From Actinomyces naeslundii (GTDB lineage: Bacteria; Actinomycetota; Actinomycetes; Actinomycetales; Actinomycetaceae), in the NCBI RefSeq assembly GCF_001956585.1, contig NZ_MSRR01000004.1, forward strand, positions 62,001-126,000: a stretch of DNA of 64,000 nt. Reading direction: 5' to 3'. The position numbers and the translations under genes are program-made. Shown piece by piece: positions 11,945 through 21,732 of the stretch. Position 1 is the stretch's first letter. Each line of letters opens with the position of its first letter. Under the pieces are notes generated by a model. That model was not told the DNA's origin. It saw nothing but the letters and a program-made list of their open reading frames with translations, and made no database searches.

Positions 11945-13242
11945 GCTTCCGGCACCATCCTTGTCAGGAGCTGGATGAAGTGGTCGATTCCGTCGCCGCC
12001 GCGGCGCTCCCACCCGTCGGACAGGAGCTTGGTGACGAGCTTCATGAGGCGCTTGCGCGGCAGCCCGTAGCGGGTGCACAGGCGCATGACCTCGGGGTGC
12101 TCGATGAGAGCGACGAAGACACGCCCGAGCGTGTAGTAGCCGCCCATCTCGGCACTGAGGGCCTTGGGGTACTGGGCCAGGACCTGCTCACGGCCCGAGG
12201 TCGTGGAGCGGGCGGCGGCCTGAGCGGCGGCCTGGGCGGCCAGGCGGCCGGACAGGAGGGCCTGGGCGATGCCCTCGCCGTTGAAGGGTGAGACCATGCC
12301 GCCGGCGTCTCCCAGCAGCATGAGGCCGTCGGCGTAGTGGGGCTTGCGGTTGAAGGCCATGGGCAGGGCGGCGCTGACCAGACCGCCGACCTGGTTCTCC
12401 TTGGTGAAGCCCCAGGAGGCCGGGACGTTGTCCATCCAGCGGTTGAACACGGCACGATAGTCGATGGCGGTGGCCGAGGCGCGCGAGGAGACCGAGCCGA
12501 GGCCGACGTTGACCAGCCCCTCCCCCACGGACCATATCCACCCGTAGCCGGGCAGGAGATCGGACTTGCCGGGCTTGCCGTCCCACAGCTCGAGGCGCGA
12601 CTCCATCCAGGCGTCCTTGGCGCGTGGGGAGCGGAAGTAGGCGCGCACGGCCACACCCATGGGACGACGCTCATTCTTGGTGCGCCCGACGGCGGTGGCC
12701 AGACGGGCCGAGACCCCTCCGGCGTCGATGACCAGCGGGGCGGTGAAGGTGGTGGGGGCCTCGATACCGGGGTAGGCGACCCGGTTGGTGGGGCGGGCCT
12801 CGACGCCGGTGACCCGGCCGGTCGGTGAGGTGACGGGACCGGTGACGGTCACGCCGGTGAGCAGGCGGGCTCCGGCCGCGGCGGCGTGCTCGGCCAGGTC
12901 CCGGTCGAGCAGGGCGCGAGGGCGGGCCATCCCGTAGGAGGGGAAGGAGGCCTGCTCCGGCCAGGGGAAGTGGAGGAGGTGACCGCCGCCGATGACGCGC
13001 AGGCCGCGGTTGCGCTGCCAGCCGGAGGTGTCCACGCCCATGGAGACGAGCTCGCGCACAGCCGAGGGGGTCAGGCCGTCCCCGCAGACCTTGTCGCGGC
13101 CGAGCTCCTGCTTCTCCAGGAGGATGACGTCGAGGCCGAGAGTAGCCATGTGGTAGGCCGCCGAGGATCCGGCCGGGCCTGCCCCGACGACGATGACGTC
13201 GGCAGTCGTGGAGGCGCTGGACTGGGCAGCTGCCTGAGTCAC
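11941..13242 (-). CDS. menJ: FAD-dependent geranylgeranyl reductase family protein, probable menaquinone reductase MenJ
   Basis: A 433-residue flavoprotein. Residues about 14-32 form the dinucleotide-binding fold (DVIVVGAGPAGSSAAYHM). DKVCGDGLTPSAVREL and LLGDAGGMVSPFNGEGIAQA are typical of geranylgeranyl reductases. In mycobacteria the homologous MenJ (Rv0561c) saturates a double bond of the menaquinone side chain. Here the gene is divergent from menG and coupled to nuoA, supporting that role by inference. The GTG start at 13242 follows GAGGAGG; the open frame upstream is discounted. It could instead act on other polyprenyl lipids. Confidence 0.85.
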   Translation of the reverse strand: MTQAAAQSSASTTADVIVVGAGPAGSSAAYHMATLGLDVILLEKQELGRDKVCGDGLTPSAVRELVSMGVDTSGWQRNRGLRVIGGGHLLHFPWPEQASFPSYGMARPRALLDRDLAEHAAAAGARLLTGVTVTGPVTSPTGRVTGVEARPTNRVAYPGIEAPTTFTAPLVIDAGGVSARLATAVGRTKNERRPMGVAVRAYFRSPRAKDAWMESRLELWDGKPGKSDLLPGYGWIWSVGEGLVNVGLGSVSSRASATAIDYRAVFNRWMDNVPASWGFTKENQVGGLVSAALPMAFNRKPHYADGLMLLGDAGGMVSPFNGEGIAQALLSGRLAAQAAAQAAARSTTSGREQVLAQYPKALSAEMGGYYTLGRVFVALIEHPEVMRLCTRYGLPRKRLMKLVTKLLSDGWERRGGDGIDHFIQLLTRMVPEA

Positions 13243-13570
13243 TCGGGCTTCCCTCCTCGGCACTTCTGGTACGGCGGGCGTTGTCGTAGGCATCACAGTT
13301 GGCACCGTAATGCAGGCCCCGCGCTCGGCGGAGCCTGTGCCGACTGTACCCAGGGGGCGGACACCTCCATGACGAGACCGCCGACAGAGGTGACGAACAG
13401 AGGTTTTCGTTGCTGTGACGGCAATGTTCAGGAAAGTCCCCACCTCAACGGACGGTTGCGGCGCCCCGTAATTACGCTGCAAGTGAGTGACGAATTTCAA
13501 CGCTGTCGGACAGGACCTGGGTCCTAGGCCGGCAGAGGCGCCATGGCCGGGATTTGCGATGATGCTCCCC
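13243..13570. other. Divergent intergenic region between menJ-nuo and menG-menF
   Basis: About 330 bases lie between two divergent operons, so both promoters should be here. It contains a relatively AT-rich patch around 13,465-13,500. I could not assign -35/-10 boxes with confidence, and I see no repeat or RNA gene. The menG start is taken as the ATG at 13571; two in-frame ATGs at 13559 and 13562 are alternatives. Confidence 0.5.
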
Positions 13571-14305
13571 ATGAGCCCTTCCCCCCTTCGAGCCACCCTT
13601 GCCAAGGACCCGCGTGAGGTCGCCGGGATGTTCGACGCCGTCGCGCGCCGCTACGACCTGTCCAATGACGTGATGAGCCTGTTCCAGGTGCACATGTGGC
13701 GTCAGGTGACGCGTGCCGCCGTCGCTGCGGGGCCGGGGATGCGGGTCCTGGACCTGGCCGCGGGAACCGGCACCTCATCGGTGGAGTATGCCGCCGACGG
13801 CGCCGAGGTCGTGGCCTGCGACTTCTCCACCGGCATGGTGGCGGAGGGCAAGCGCCGTCATCCCGAGATCGCCTTCGTGGCCGGGGACGCCACGGCGCTG
13901 CCCTTCGCCGATGAGAGCTTCGACGTCGTCACCATCTCCTACGGGCTGCGCAATGTTCAGGACACGGCACGGGCACTGTCGGAGATGCACCGGGTGACGG
14001 TGCCGGGCGGCCGGATCGTCATCGCGGAGTTCTCCACCCCGGTCTCACCTCTCTTCCGACGCCTGTACCGCTTCTACCTGGGCAGCGCCCTGCCGACCGC
14101 CGCCCGCGTGGTCTCGTCCAACACCGAGGCCTATGACTACCTGGGCGAGTCGATCCTGGCCTGGCCGGACCAGAGGGAGCTGGCCGGCCTCATGCACGAG
14201 GCCGGCTGGCGGGGCGTGGGCTACAAGAACCTCTCCGGCGGGATCGTTGCCGTCCACCGGGCCACTCGGCCGGATCATGCCGCGCGCACCGCGATCGAGC
14301 GCTGA
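13571..14305 (+). CDS. menG: Demethylmenaquinone methyltransferase
   Basis: A 244-residue SAM-dependent methyltransferase of the UbiE/MenG family that performs the last ring methylation of menaquinone. It shows the family lead [23 protein letters not shown] motif [21 protein letters not shown], and the late motif [14 protein letters not shown]. Its length matches the family. It is followed after ten bases by menF on the same strand, so the two form a small menaquinone operon divergent from menJ. Confidence 0.93.
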   Translation: MSPSPLRATLAKDPREVAGMFDAVARRYDLSNDVMSLFQVHMWRQVTRAAVAAGPGMRVLDLAAGTGTSSVEYAADGAEVVACDFSTGMVAEGKRRHPEIAFVAGDATALPFADESFDVVTISYGLRNVQDTARALSEMHRVTVPGGRIVIAEFSTPVSPLFRRLYRFYLGSALPTAARVVSSNTEAYDYLGESILAWPDQRELAGLMHEAGWRGVGYKNLSGGIVAVHRATRPDHAARTAIER

Positions 14306-14315
14306 GAGGCGAGTT

Positions 14316-15677
14316 GTGAGGGCCGATCACTGCCGGGACGCGCCGCCGCGGCTGTCCTTCCGCACCCACGAGCTGCCCGAGGAAGCACTGGAGGGGCTCG
14401 CGCTCATCGACCTGCTGGCGGGCCGTGAGGATGTCAGCTCCTGGGTCCATGAGGAGCGCGGGCTCATCGGCCTGGGCCGCGTCCTGGTGATCGAGGCCCA
14501 CGGTGCGGAGCGCATCGAGGCGCTGCGGGCCGCGTGGCGGGCCACCGTTGGCGCGGCCTGGTGGCGCGACGCGCTGGTGCGCCCCGGGACCGGCCCGGTG
14601 GCCCTGGGCACGATCTCCTTCTCCCCCGCCTCGCGACAGCCCTCGGTACTCGTCGTCCCTAAGGCCCTCATCGGACTCGACGACGAGGGCGTCTGGCTGA
14701 CGACCGTGGTGCCCGCCCCCTCGGGAGAGGCCGAGCCGGAGCACCCGGATCCCGAGGCGCTCATCAAGGCGCTTGTGGTCGAGGCGCGCGCGGCGATCGG
14801 CCAGGAGCGCACCGGCAGCGACAAGGACTCCGGCGGCACGACCGCCGTCGAGACCGGGGCGCTCAGCGAGGAGCAGTGGTGCCGGGCGGTGGCGGGCACG
14901 CAGGAACGGATGCGCGCAGGGCACGCCCGCAAGGTGGTCCTGGCCCGAGACGTCCTGGCCCGCCCGCCGGCGCCGCTGGCCACCGGCACGGTGCTACGGC
15001 GCCTGGCATCCGACTACCCCTCCACCTGGACCTTCGCCGTGGACCAGATGGTGGGGGCCAGCCCCGAGCTGCTGCTGCGCCTGCGCGATCGGCGCCTCAT
15101 CAGCAGGGTTCTGGCCGGTACGGCCCGCCGGCACGCCGGCGAGGACGCGCTGGCCACGGCCCGCCTGGCGGCCTGGCTGGAGGGCTCGGAGAAGAACAAC
15201 CGGGAGCATGAGCTGGCCCGAGCCTCGGCGATCACGGCGCTGGAGCCTCTGTGCTCAGTGGTGGAGGCTCCGGCGCGCTTCGTCCTGACGCTGCCCAACG
15301 TCCTGCACCTGGCCAGTGACGTCACCGGGGTCGTCGCCGGGGACACCGGAGCGCTGGCGCTGGTGGACGCGCTGCACCCGACGGCCGCGGTGTGCGGGAC
15401 GCCGACGCCGGCGGCGGCGCGCCTCATCGAGGAGGTGGAGTCCATGGACCGGGGGCGTTACGCCGGGCCCGTGGGCTGGGTCGACTGGCACGGCGAGGGC
15501 GAGTGGTGCATCGCGCTGCGCAGCGCCCAGCTGCCCACCGGCGGCCCCGGACCGCATTCCCCCACGAGAGTGTTCGGGGGCGGCGGCATCATGCCGGACT
15601 CCGATCCGACCGACGAGCTGGCGGAGACGATCGCCAAGATGCGCCCCATGCTGGGGGCACTCGGCGTGCGTTGGTGA
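14316..15677 (+). CDS. menF: Isochorismate synthase (menaquinone pathway)
   Basis: A 453-residue chorismate-utilising enzyme that converts chorismate to isochorismate, the entry to menaquinone synthesis. The C-terminal half shows the conserved ARKVVLARDVLARPP, SPELLLRLRDRRLISRVLAGTARR, EHELARASAI and HPTAAVCGTPTPAA segments, ending in GGGGIMPDSDP. The N-terminal 150 residues are more divergent. The GTG at 14316 is chosen as start because GAGAGG precedes it by six bases. Salicylate synthase is an alternative in this superfamily, but linkage to menG, menD and menC favours MenF. Confidence 0.9.
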   Translation: MRADHCRDAPPRLSFRTHELPEEALEGLALIDLLAGREDVSSWVHEERGLIGLGRVLVIEAHGAERIEALRAAWRATVGAAWWRDALVRPGTGPVALGTISFSPASRQPSVLVVPKALIGLDDEGVWLTTVVPAPSGEAEPEHPDPEALIKALVVEARAAIGQERTGSDKDSGGTTAVETGALSEEQWCRAVAGTQERMRAGHARKVVLARDVLARPPAPLATGTVLRRLASDYPSTWTFAVDQMVGASPELLLRLRDRRLISRVLAGTARRHAGEDALATARLAAWLEGSEKNNREHELARASAITALEPLCSVVEAPARFVLTLPNVLHLASDVTGVVAGDTGALALVDALHPTAAVCGTPTPAAARLIEEVESMDRGRYAGPVGWVDWHGEGEWCIALRSAQLPTGGPGPHSPTRVFGGGGIMPDSDPTDELAETIAKMRPMLGALGVRW

Positions 15678-15688
15678 CGCCCGATCCC

Positions 15689-17503
15689 TCAGGAGTCCTT
15701 GCGCTCGGCCAGGGTCACTTCGATGTCCTGCTTCTTGGAGTCGCGGATGACTGTGAGCTTGACCTTGTCGTTGGCGGAGTACTGGCGCACGTAGCCGGTC
15801 AGCGCCGAGCCCTGGGACGTGGTCTTGCCGTCGATGGCGATGACGACGTCGCCCTTCTTGAGACCGGCCTTGTCAGCGGGTGAGCCGCCCTCGACCGAGG
15901 TGATCTTGGCACCGGCTCGCTTTTCGCCGTCGGCCGTGGCTCCATCGGTGTCGAGGCTGACTCCCAGGTAGGCGTGGGTCGCCGCCCCCGACTCGATGAG
16001 CTGCTTGGCGACCTTGTCCGCCAGCTTGACGGGGATGGCGAAGCCGATGCCGATGCTGCCGGAGCCGCCCTCACCGGAGCTGGAGTTGCCCATGGTGGCG
16101 ATCGAGCTGGTGATGCCGATGACCCGGCCCTTCTCGTCGAACAGGGGCCCACCAGAGTTGCCGGGGTTGATGGCGGCGTCGATCTGGATGGCGTTGGTGT
16201 AGACCGCCGAGGACGAGGATCTCCCACCCGTCCCGTCCTCGCCCTGAGAGTTGACGACGGGACGGTCGAGGGCCGAGATGATGCCGGTGGTGACGGTGGA
16301 GGACAGGCCCAGCGGGTTCCCGATGGCCATGACGTCCTGGCCGGTGGTCAGCTTGTCGGAGTCGCCGAGCTGGGCGACGGTGAGGTTGTCGGGGGCGTCC
16401 TTGAGCTGGATGACCGCCAGATCGGTGGCCGGATCGGTGCCGGTGGTCTCAGCGTCGTAGACGCGGCCATCAGCCAGCGTCACCTGGATCTGCGAGGCGC
16501 CCGCCACCACGTGGTTGTTGGTGATGATGTGCCCGTCCTTGTCGAAGATGACGCCGGAGCCCAGGGCGTTGCCGTTGTTGGTAGCGATGGCGATGGACAC
16601 GACGGCGTTGGACACCGCGGCCGAGACCGCCTCCCAGTCGGGGGCCTGACCGGTGCTGTTGACGGTCTGGGTCGTGTCACCGGTGGCGATCGCGGTGGGC
16701 GCGGCCGAGGTGTGCGAAGAGGGGCTCCCGCTGCCGGAGTCCAGGTACTTGACCGCTCCGACGGCGCCACCGGCGCCCAGCAGGGAGGCGACCACCGCGG
16801 AGGCCACGAGGGCGAACCAACCCGGTCCTCGACGTCGGCTTCCGCTGCTCTGGCTGCCGGCGGCACTCGACGTCGCGTAGAAGGACTCTCCCGCAGTGCC
16901 CAGTGGCGCATAGGTGCTGGCGCCCGTCTGCGAGCCGCCCGCAGCCGCACCGGCGCTGCCGGGCGCCGACGGGGGGACGTCGTAGCCGCCGGGCGTTGTC
17001 GGAACGCTCGTGTAGGGAGAGCCGAGGTGCGCCTGCTGCCCCTGGTAGGACGGCTGAGCGGCGGGCTGGTTGTAGGGCGCCGTCGGCTGCTCCGGGACGT
17101 AGGGCGGGTACTGGTTCTGCTGGTAGGACTGCTGGAACGGCTGTTGCTGAGACTGCGCGTAGACCGACGTCGGCTGATCCGCGGGGAGCACCGACGTGGC
17201 CTGGTCCGCAGGTATCTGCTGGGTGTGTCCGGTGTACTCCCCGGCCGAGGTCGGAACGGAGTCGGAGACCGACTCGGGCTGCGAGGGATCGGCGTCATAG
17301 GCCTGAGAGGGGGCGTCGTAGCCGGCCTGGTCCGCAGACGCGTTCGAGGGCGCACTCGAGGCTTCGCCTCCAGAGACCGTCTCAGCCGATGCTCCCTGAC
17401 GTGCAGCGGACGGGGAGTCGACACCGGGGTGACTACCGTCCGCCGCCTGGTCGGGCTCGGTAGGCCGATAGGTCTCCGGATGCGTCTCGTCGTAACCGCT
17501 CAT
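15689..17503 (-). CDS. HtrA/DegP-family membrane-anchored serine protease with PDZ domain
   Basis: A 604-residue envelope protease. Residues 1-225 are a long Gln/Pro/Ser/Tyr-rich, probably disordered cytoplasmic region. One membrane helix follows at about 228-253. The trypsin-like domain runs from about 285 to 490 with catalytic H331 (TNNHVV), D361 (TDLAVIQL) and S450 (NPGNSGGPL). A single PDZ domain closes the protein (GDVVIAIDGKTTSQGSALTG). Such proteins degrade or chaperone misfolded exported proteins; actinobacteria carry several (HtrA, PepD types). The start follows GAGGAGG. It is convergent with menF and alone in its transcription unit. Confidence 0.93.
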   Translation of the reverse strand: MSGYDETHPETYRPTEPDQAADGSHPGVDSPSAARQGASAETVSGGEASSAPSNASADQAGYDAPSQAYDADPSQPESVSDSVPTSAGEYTGHTQQIPADQATSVLPADQPTSVYAQSQQQPFQQSYQQNQYPPYVPEQPTAPYNQPAAQPSYQGQQAHLGSPYTSVPTTPGGYDVPPSAPGSAGAAAGGSQTGASTYAPLGTAGESFYATSSAAGSQSSGSRRRGPGWFALVASAVVASLLGAGGAVGAVKYLDSGSGSPSSHTSAAPTAIATGDTTQTVNSTGQAPDWEAVSAAVSNAVVSIAIATNNGNALGSGVIFDKDGHIITNNHVVAGASQIQVTLADGRVYDAETTGTDPATDLAVIQLKDAPDNLTVAQLGDSDKLTTGQDVMAIGNPLGLSSTVTTGIISALDRPVVNSQGEDGTGGRSSSSAVYTNAIQIDAAINPGNSGGPLFDEKGRVIGITSSIATMGNSSSGEGGSGSIGIGFAIPVKLADKVAKQLIESGAATHAYLGVSLDTDGATADGEKRAGAKITSVEGGSPADKAGLKKGDVVIAIDGKTTSQGSALTGYVRQYSANDKVKLTVIRDSKKQDIEVTLAERKDS

Positions 17504-17718
17504 CTATGTGTTCCTCCTCGGGCCGTGTGCCCTGTCCAGGTCCGCAGGTAGACAACCTCAGGGCTCTGTGGCGTTTCCGATGATTTCCTGAGGCTGTGCT
17601 GTGGATCGTATAACCGTTGTGTCGCAGCTCGCCGAGCGAGGGTGGCCGGCTCGAGGCGGGGTGGCCACCGTTTGTGACGGTCTCGTCAGCTCACAGGACT
17701 GTCTATCTCTATCGTGGG

Positions 17719-19518
17719 TCATGTTGTCCGGGCGTTAGGCGGTTTTCTCGAAACCGTCCATAAAATGACACTCAGCCCCTCGACCGGCTCGGCCAGGAGC
17801 GCTCGGAGAGCGGCGACGTCCTCGGGGACGTGGACACGAGCCCCCAGGGCGGCGGCCAGTGCGGAAATACTCGCACGCTGAGGGGCGGCGAAGAGCCGTT
17901 CGAACCGATCTGATGCTGTGGTACGGGCGTACTCGAGATGGGAGAAGATCGCGCCTCCGCCGTCGTCGACAACGATAACCTGAAGGTCCGGCTCCGTCTC
18001 ACGGAGCCCCCTCCCCATTGACATGGCATCGTGGAGGAAGGCGAGATCCCCCATGACGGCTCGCACCGGCCGCTCCGACGCCATCCACAGCCCGACCCCG
18101 GTGGCAATGGTGCCGTCGATTCCCGCCAGACCGCGGTTGGCCACGGCCTTCGGGGCTGAGCAGTCGGGGTCACCGGGGCGGGCGAGGCGGTCGAGGCGAC
18201 GTACCGTCATCGAGGAGCCGACCAGCAGGATGGGGGCGCCAACCGGACGAGCAGCCTCCCACACGACCTCGACCGCGGCATTCGCGACGGCGTCGGTACT
18301 GCCGGGACGCTCCGGCTCGGGCAGGTCCGCCACGGCGCGGCGCCAGGCCTCAGCCCAGGCGGCGTCGGCCCGAACCAGAGTGAGGGAGTCGGCCAGCCGG
18401 GTGGCCCGGAAGGCGGCGTCATCAGTCGTCCGGGCGCCGAGCCCGTCGACGGGGATGACGCGCCGGGCCCTTCCGGGGACATCGGTCCACCCGGCCCGCT
18501 CGGTCAGGACCGTGATGTCGAGGTCCTCTCGCCCCAGGAGCGCGGTGACCGATCTGCTGAGGCTGGGATGGCCGACGACGATGAGGTGATCGGCCTGCGC
18601 GACGAGATCGCGTCCCGGCCCGGTGGCCAGGAGCTCGGCGTAGCGGGTCAGCGCCTGGGGACCACCGCGGGCCTGGGAGGTCGGCTCGGCCAGAAGCGGC
18701 CAGTCGAGGTGCTCGGCCAGGGCCCGTGCCAGGGCGCCGACGGCCGGGGAGGCGGAGTCACCGGCGACGACGATTCCCCGCCCCTGCGCATCGGCGGAGG
18801 GGGCACCGATCTGCTCGACGGCTTCGACCAGGGGGACGGGCACCGCCTCGGTCGCCTGTGCTGCCATGGCCGGTGGCGGGACAGGGGTGGTCACAGCGGC
18901 CGGAGCCGCACCGTCCACCGCCAGGGGCGGGCGGAAGCGGGCGTTGATCTGGGCCGGTCCGGGGTCCCGGCTGAGGACCCCGGTAGCGGCGGCGACGGCG
19001 CGGCGCACCTGCCCGGCGATGGCGGCATCGGCCGCGGATCTCCCGAGGTCGGCGGACAGGTCAGCGGGCAGGTCGACGCCCAGACGCAGGGCCGGTGCGA
19101 AGAGCCCGGTCTGCTCGGTGGTCTGGCTGGCGCCGGTGCCGACCAGCTCGTGGGGCCGGTCGGCACTGATGACGAGCAGGGGGATCCCGGCGGCGTCGGC
19201 CTCACTGACGGCCGGGTGGAGGTTGGCAACAGCCGTCCCCGAGGTGGTGACGACGGCGGCGCACCGGCTGTGCCCGGTCAGGGCGTGGGCACGAGCGGCG
19301 CCCAGCGCGATGAAGCCGGCGCTGCGCTCATCCAGGACGACTCGCAGGGTCAGGGCACCAGCGTCGGCGGCGTCGGCGAGGGCGTCCGCCAGTGGGGCGC
19401 TGCGCGATCCCGGGCACAGGACGACCTCGCGAACGCCTTCGGCCAGAAGGGCGGCCGCAAGACTGCGGGCGTCGGCCAGGGCGGAAGGGAGCTGCGGGCA
19501 CTCCGGGGAGTCGGTCAC
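17719..19518 (-). CDS. menD: 2-succinyl-5-enolpyruvyl-6-hydroxy-3-cyclohexene-1-carboxylate synthase
   Basis: A thiamine-diphosphate enzyme joining 2-oxoglutarate and isochorismate in menaquinone synthesis, 599 residues. The N-terminal Pyr domain has REVVLCPGSRSAPLADAL and DERSAGFIALGAARA. The C-terminal PP domain has MGDLAFLHDAMSM and VVDDGGGAIFSHLE, consistent with cofactor and Mg binding. The GTG at 19518 gives the usual family start. Longer in-frame starts exist to 19590, and no clear ribosome-binding site decides between them. The last 30 residues look slightly degenerate. It lies downstream of menC on the same strand with a gap of about 90 bases. Confidence 0.9.
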   Translation of the reverse strand: MTDSPECPQLPSALADARSLAAALLAEGVREVVLCPGSRSAPLADALADAADAGALTLRVVLDERSAGFIALGAARAHALTGHSRCAAVVTTSGTAVANLHPAVSEADAAGIPLLVISADRPHELVGTGASQTTEQTGLFAPALRLGVDLPADLSADLGRSAADAAIAGQVRRAVAAATGVLSRDPGPAQINARFRPPLAVDGAAPAAVTTPVPPPAMAAQATEAVPVPLVEAVEQIGAPSADAQGRGIVVAGDSASPAVGALARALAEHLDWPLLAEPTSQARGGPQALTRYAELLATGPGRDLVAQADHLIVVGHPSLSRSVTALLGREDLDITVLTERAGWTDVPGRARRVIPVDGLGARTTDDAAFRATRLADSLTLVRADAAWAEAWRRAVADLPEPERPGSTDAVANAAVEVVWEAARPVGAPILLVGSSMTVRRLDRLARPGDPDCSAPKAVANRGLAGIDGTIATGVGLWMASERPVRAVMGDLAFLHDAMSMGRGLRETEPDLQVIVVDDGGGAIFSHLEYARTTASDRFERLFAAPQRASISALAAALGARVHVPEDVAALRALLAEPVEGLSVILWTVSRKPPNARTT

Positions 19519-19604
19519 AGGAGCGAGAATACGAGAGCGCCTCGCATCCGCTGCGCTGCGATTCATCACAGTTCGGTGCGGATCCGGCACGGTTCGAGCG
19601 AGGT

Positions 19605-20699
19605 CTACAGCGGCAGCCCGGCCACGGCCCGGCTCGGGTCGCGGGCCTCTCGCTGTCGACGGGCGTGCAGGGCGCCGGCCAGGTGCAGCAAGCGGGTCTG
19701 CCAGTGCCTGGTGAGGTAGGGCCCTGCCTTGACCTCATTCAGGAGACGCTCGGAGACCGGTGCGGCGTCGTCGACGCGCAGCATCCCGTCGTGAGGGGCG
19801 ACGCTGGGCTCGGTGACGTCCTGGGTCAGCAGGCGCGCGGTCCCCAGACCGCAGGCGTGGCCGAGGGCCGGCAGGCTGAAGCCGAGAGTGGCGCCGGCCA
19901 TGATGCCCACGGAGGTGTCCAGGGCCGAGGAGACAACCGCCGGCAGCCCGAGGCGCTCAGCCATGTCCAGGGCCCGGTGCACTCCGCCCAGCGGAGCGAT
20001 CTTGAGGATGGCGATGTCGGCGGCCCGCCGGTGGACGACCTCCAACGGGTTGGACGACAACCGGATCGACTCGTCCGCGGCGATGGGCACGTCAACGGCG
20101 CGGCGCAGATCGGCCAGGTCGTAAACGGTGGCGCAGGGCTGCTCGGCGTACTCCAGCCCTCCGGCGGCCCGGTCCATCCGTGGCAGGTTCTCGCGGGCGG
20201 TCTCCAGGTCCCAGGCGCCGTTGACGTCGATGCGCACCTTCCCGGAGCGCCCCAGTGCCGAGCGGACGGCCTCGAGCCGCTCGAGGTCGGCGGAGCGCCG
20301 CTCCGGGCTGCCGGAGACCTTGACCTTGGCGGTTCTGGCTCCGCAGGCGCGCACCGTCTCGGCGGCCTCCTGGGCACCGACCTCCGGGACTGTCACGTTA
20401 ACGGGGATGGTCTCGCGGTAACGGGGCAGGACGGAGTTGCCCAGGGCCTGCGACAGCCCGGAGGCGAGCCATGACGCACTGGCCTCCGACCCGTAGTCCC
20501 AGAACGGCGCGACCTCGCCCCAGCCGCCGGGGCCGTGGAGCAGGACGCCATCGCGTCGGGTGATGCCGCGAAACGGCGTCACCAGGGGGATGTCCCAGAC
20601 CACGGCGCGGTCGATCCGGTCCAGCAGACCGGTGGAGTCCTGCGCATGAAGAGCGGCGATGTCGATCTCGCCGCTGGCATGCTGATGGTCCGGACTCAC
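19605..20699 (-). CDS. menC: o-Succinylbenzoate synthase
   Basis: An enolase-superfamily enzyme that dehydrates SHCHC to o-succinylbenzoate. The visible active-site pattern is KVKVSG (general base Lys), RIDVNGAWD, YAEQP and AADESIR (metal ligands) and AILKIAPLGG (second Lys). The start is uncertain. The GTG at 20699 is preceded at about seven bases by a TATTCT box (20706-20711 on the complement), so the mRNA may be leaderless. An ATG at 20732 would add 11 residues. Neither has a good ribosome-binding site. The core enzyme begins near DRAVVWDIPL. Confidence 0.87.
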   Translation of the reverse strand: MSPDHQHASGEIDIAALHAQDSTGLLDRIDRAVVWDIPLVTPFRGITRRDGVLLHGPGGWGEVAPFWDYGSEASASWLASGLSQALGNSVLPRYRETIPVNVTVPEVGAQEAAETVRACGARTAKVKVSGSPERRSADLERLEAVRSALGRSGKVRIDVNGAWDLETARENLPRMDRAAGGLEYAEQPCATVYDLADLRRAVDVPIAADESIRLSSNPLEVVHRRAADIAILKIAPLGGVHRALDMAERLGLPAVVSSALDTSVGIMAGATLGFSLPALGHACGLGTARLLTQDVTEPSVAPHDGMLRVDDAAPVSERLLNEVKAGPYLTRHWQTRLLHLAGALHARRQREARDPSRAVAGLPL

Positions 20700-21051
20700 T
20701 GGGACAGAATACGCACGATCTTCAATCAACATGATGGAACCGGAACAAGGGTGGCGGGGCCCACCTCGACGAGTGCTCGACGGGTATCGCCCGACGTCGT
20801 CGGTCAGCCCGCTACACACCGGCACCTCGCACAGGGGCGCGGACTCCTCGAGGAGGTGCGGCCCGTGAGGCCGGCCAGGACGGTGGGATCGGGGCGGCGA
20901 TGAAGGTCCTCGCGGCACGGTGAGGCGGGATGACGGCAAGGCACACCCGCACCGCGGCCGACCGCCGTCGATCGTGCGAGACACCTCCGACAGGCTTTGT
21001 AGAATGAGTCAAACGGTTGAATGCAGGATCAGACCGGACAGAAGGGATGCC
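20700..21051. other. Divergent intergenic region upstream of menC and the first DUF-like membrane gene
   Basis: About 350 bases between divergent genes. Apart from the TATTCT box near the menC start, there is a TAGAAT hexamer at 21000-21005 that could be the -10 element of the plus-strand gene, although no good -35 is visible 17 bases upstream. An AAGG motif lies just before the ATG at 21052. No repeats or RNA genes were seen. Confidence 0.4.
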
Positions 21052-21624
21052 ATGGGCGAGGGTGGTACAGAACGGGGCGGCACCGGAGGCGGCCACTGGA
21101 GACCTGTCACACCCGTCTCCGCGATGGTGCTGGGCCGCCTGGTCCTCGGAGTGCCCGGGGTCATCGGGCTGACCGCCATCGTGTGCGTATGGTCCGTCCT
21201 GACCGGTGCCGGTCTGGGATTCGGGCGGGCAGTCCTGTTCTCCCTGGTGGCGGTGACGGTGCGTGAGGTCATCGACGTCTCCGCCCACCGGCTCATCATG
21301 CGGGCTTGGCGCTCCCGAGACGCAAACGGTCTGCTACTGACTCTCGTTGCCGTGCTCTGTCCTGCGGTCGCAGGGTTCCTGGCCGGCCGGCTCGTCGCTC
21401 CGGCGTCGACGACGATGCTGACGGTTCTCACGTGGCTGCCGTTCATGGCCTTCGTCGCCCTCATCGAGAGGCCGTGGGACACCTCGCTGGGCTACGACGC
21501 CCTTCAGGAGCGCATTCACCAGCCCCAGCCGATCCCGCCGGAGTACGTCACCGCTGATTTCCGCGACGGCCGCAGGTTCCTCCCCGAGCTCAGCCGAATC
21601 GCACTGAGTCACTCAGGGGCGTGA
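21052..21624 (+). CDS. Multi-pass membrane protein of unknown function, paralogue of the next gene
   Basis: A 190-residue protein with a short soluble lead, about four hydrophobic segments (for example AMVLGRLVLGVPGVIGLTAI and VLTWLPFMAFVALIE) and a soluble C-terminal tail. I do not recognise the family. The pattern HWRPVTP, then VREVIDVSAHRLIMR, then ERPWDTSLGYDALQER recurs in the neighbouring gene, so the two are tandem duplicates. AGAAGGGATGCC before the ATG acts as the ribosome-binding site. There is about 110 bases between the two genes, with a separate ribosome site for each. Confidence 0.7.
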   Translation: MGEGGTERGGTGGGHWRPVTPVSAMVLGRLVLGVPGVIGLTAIVCVWSVLTGAGLGFGRAVLFSLVAVTVREVIDVSAHRLIMRAWRSRDANGLLLTLVAVLCPAVAGFLAGRLVAPASTTMLTVLTWLPFMAFVALIERPWDTSLGYDALQERIHQPQPIPPEYVTADFRDGRRFLPELSRIALSHSGA

Positions 21625-21732
21625 TCACCGAGGGGCATCGGGTCCCAACGTTCCTCAACTGCAACGCCCACTCGCACCTCCGTTAGGGTGGGTATATGAC
21701 GCCCATGAGCTGAGAGGCAGCAGGAGGAGCAC

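Noticed and set aside
18568-19719. Plus-strand frame opposite menD
   Set aside because: Antisense shadow of a certain gene, Gly-rich with no domain and no ribosome site.
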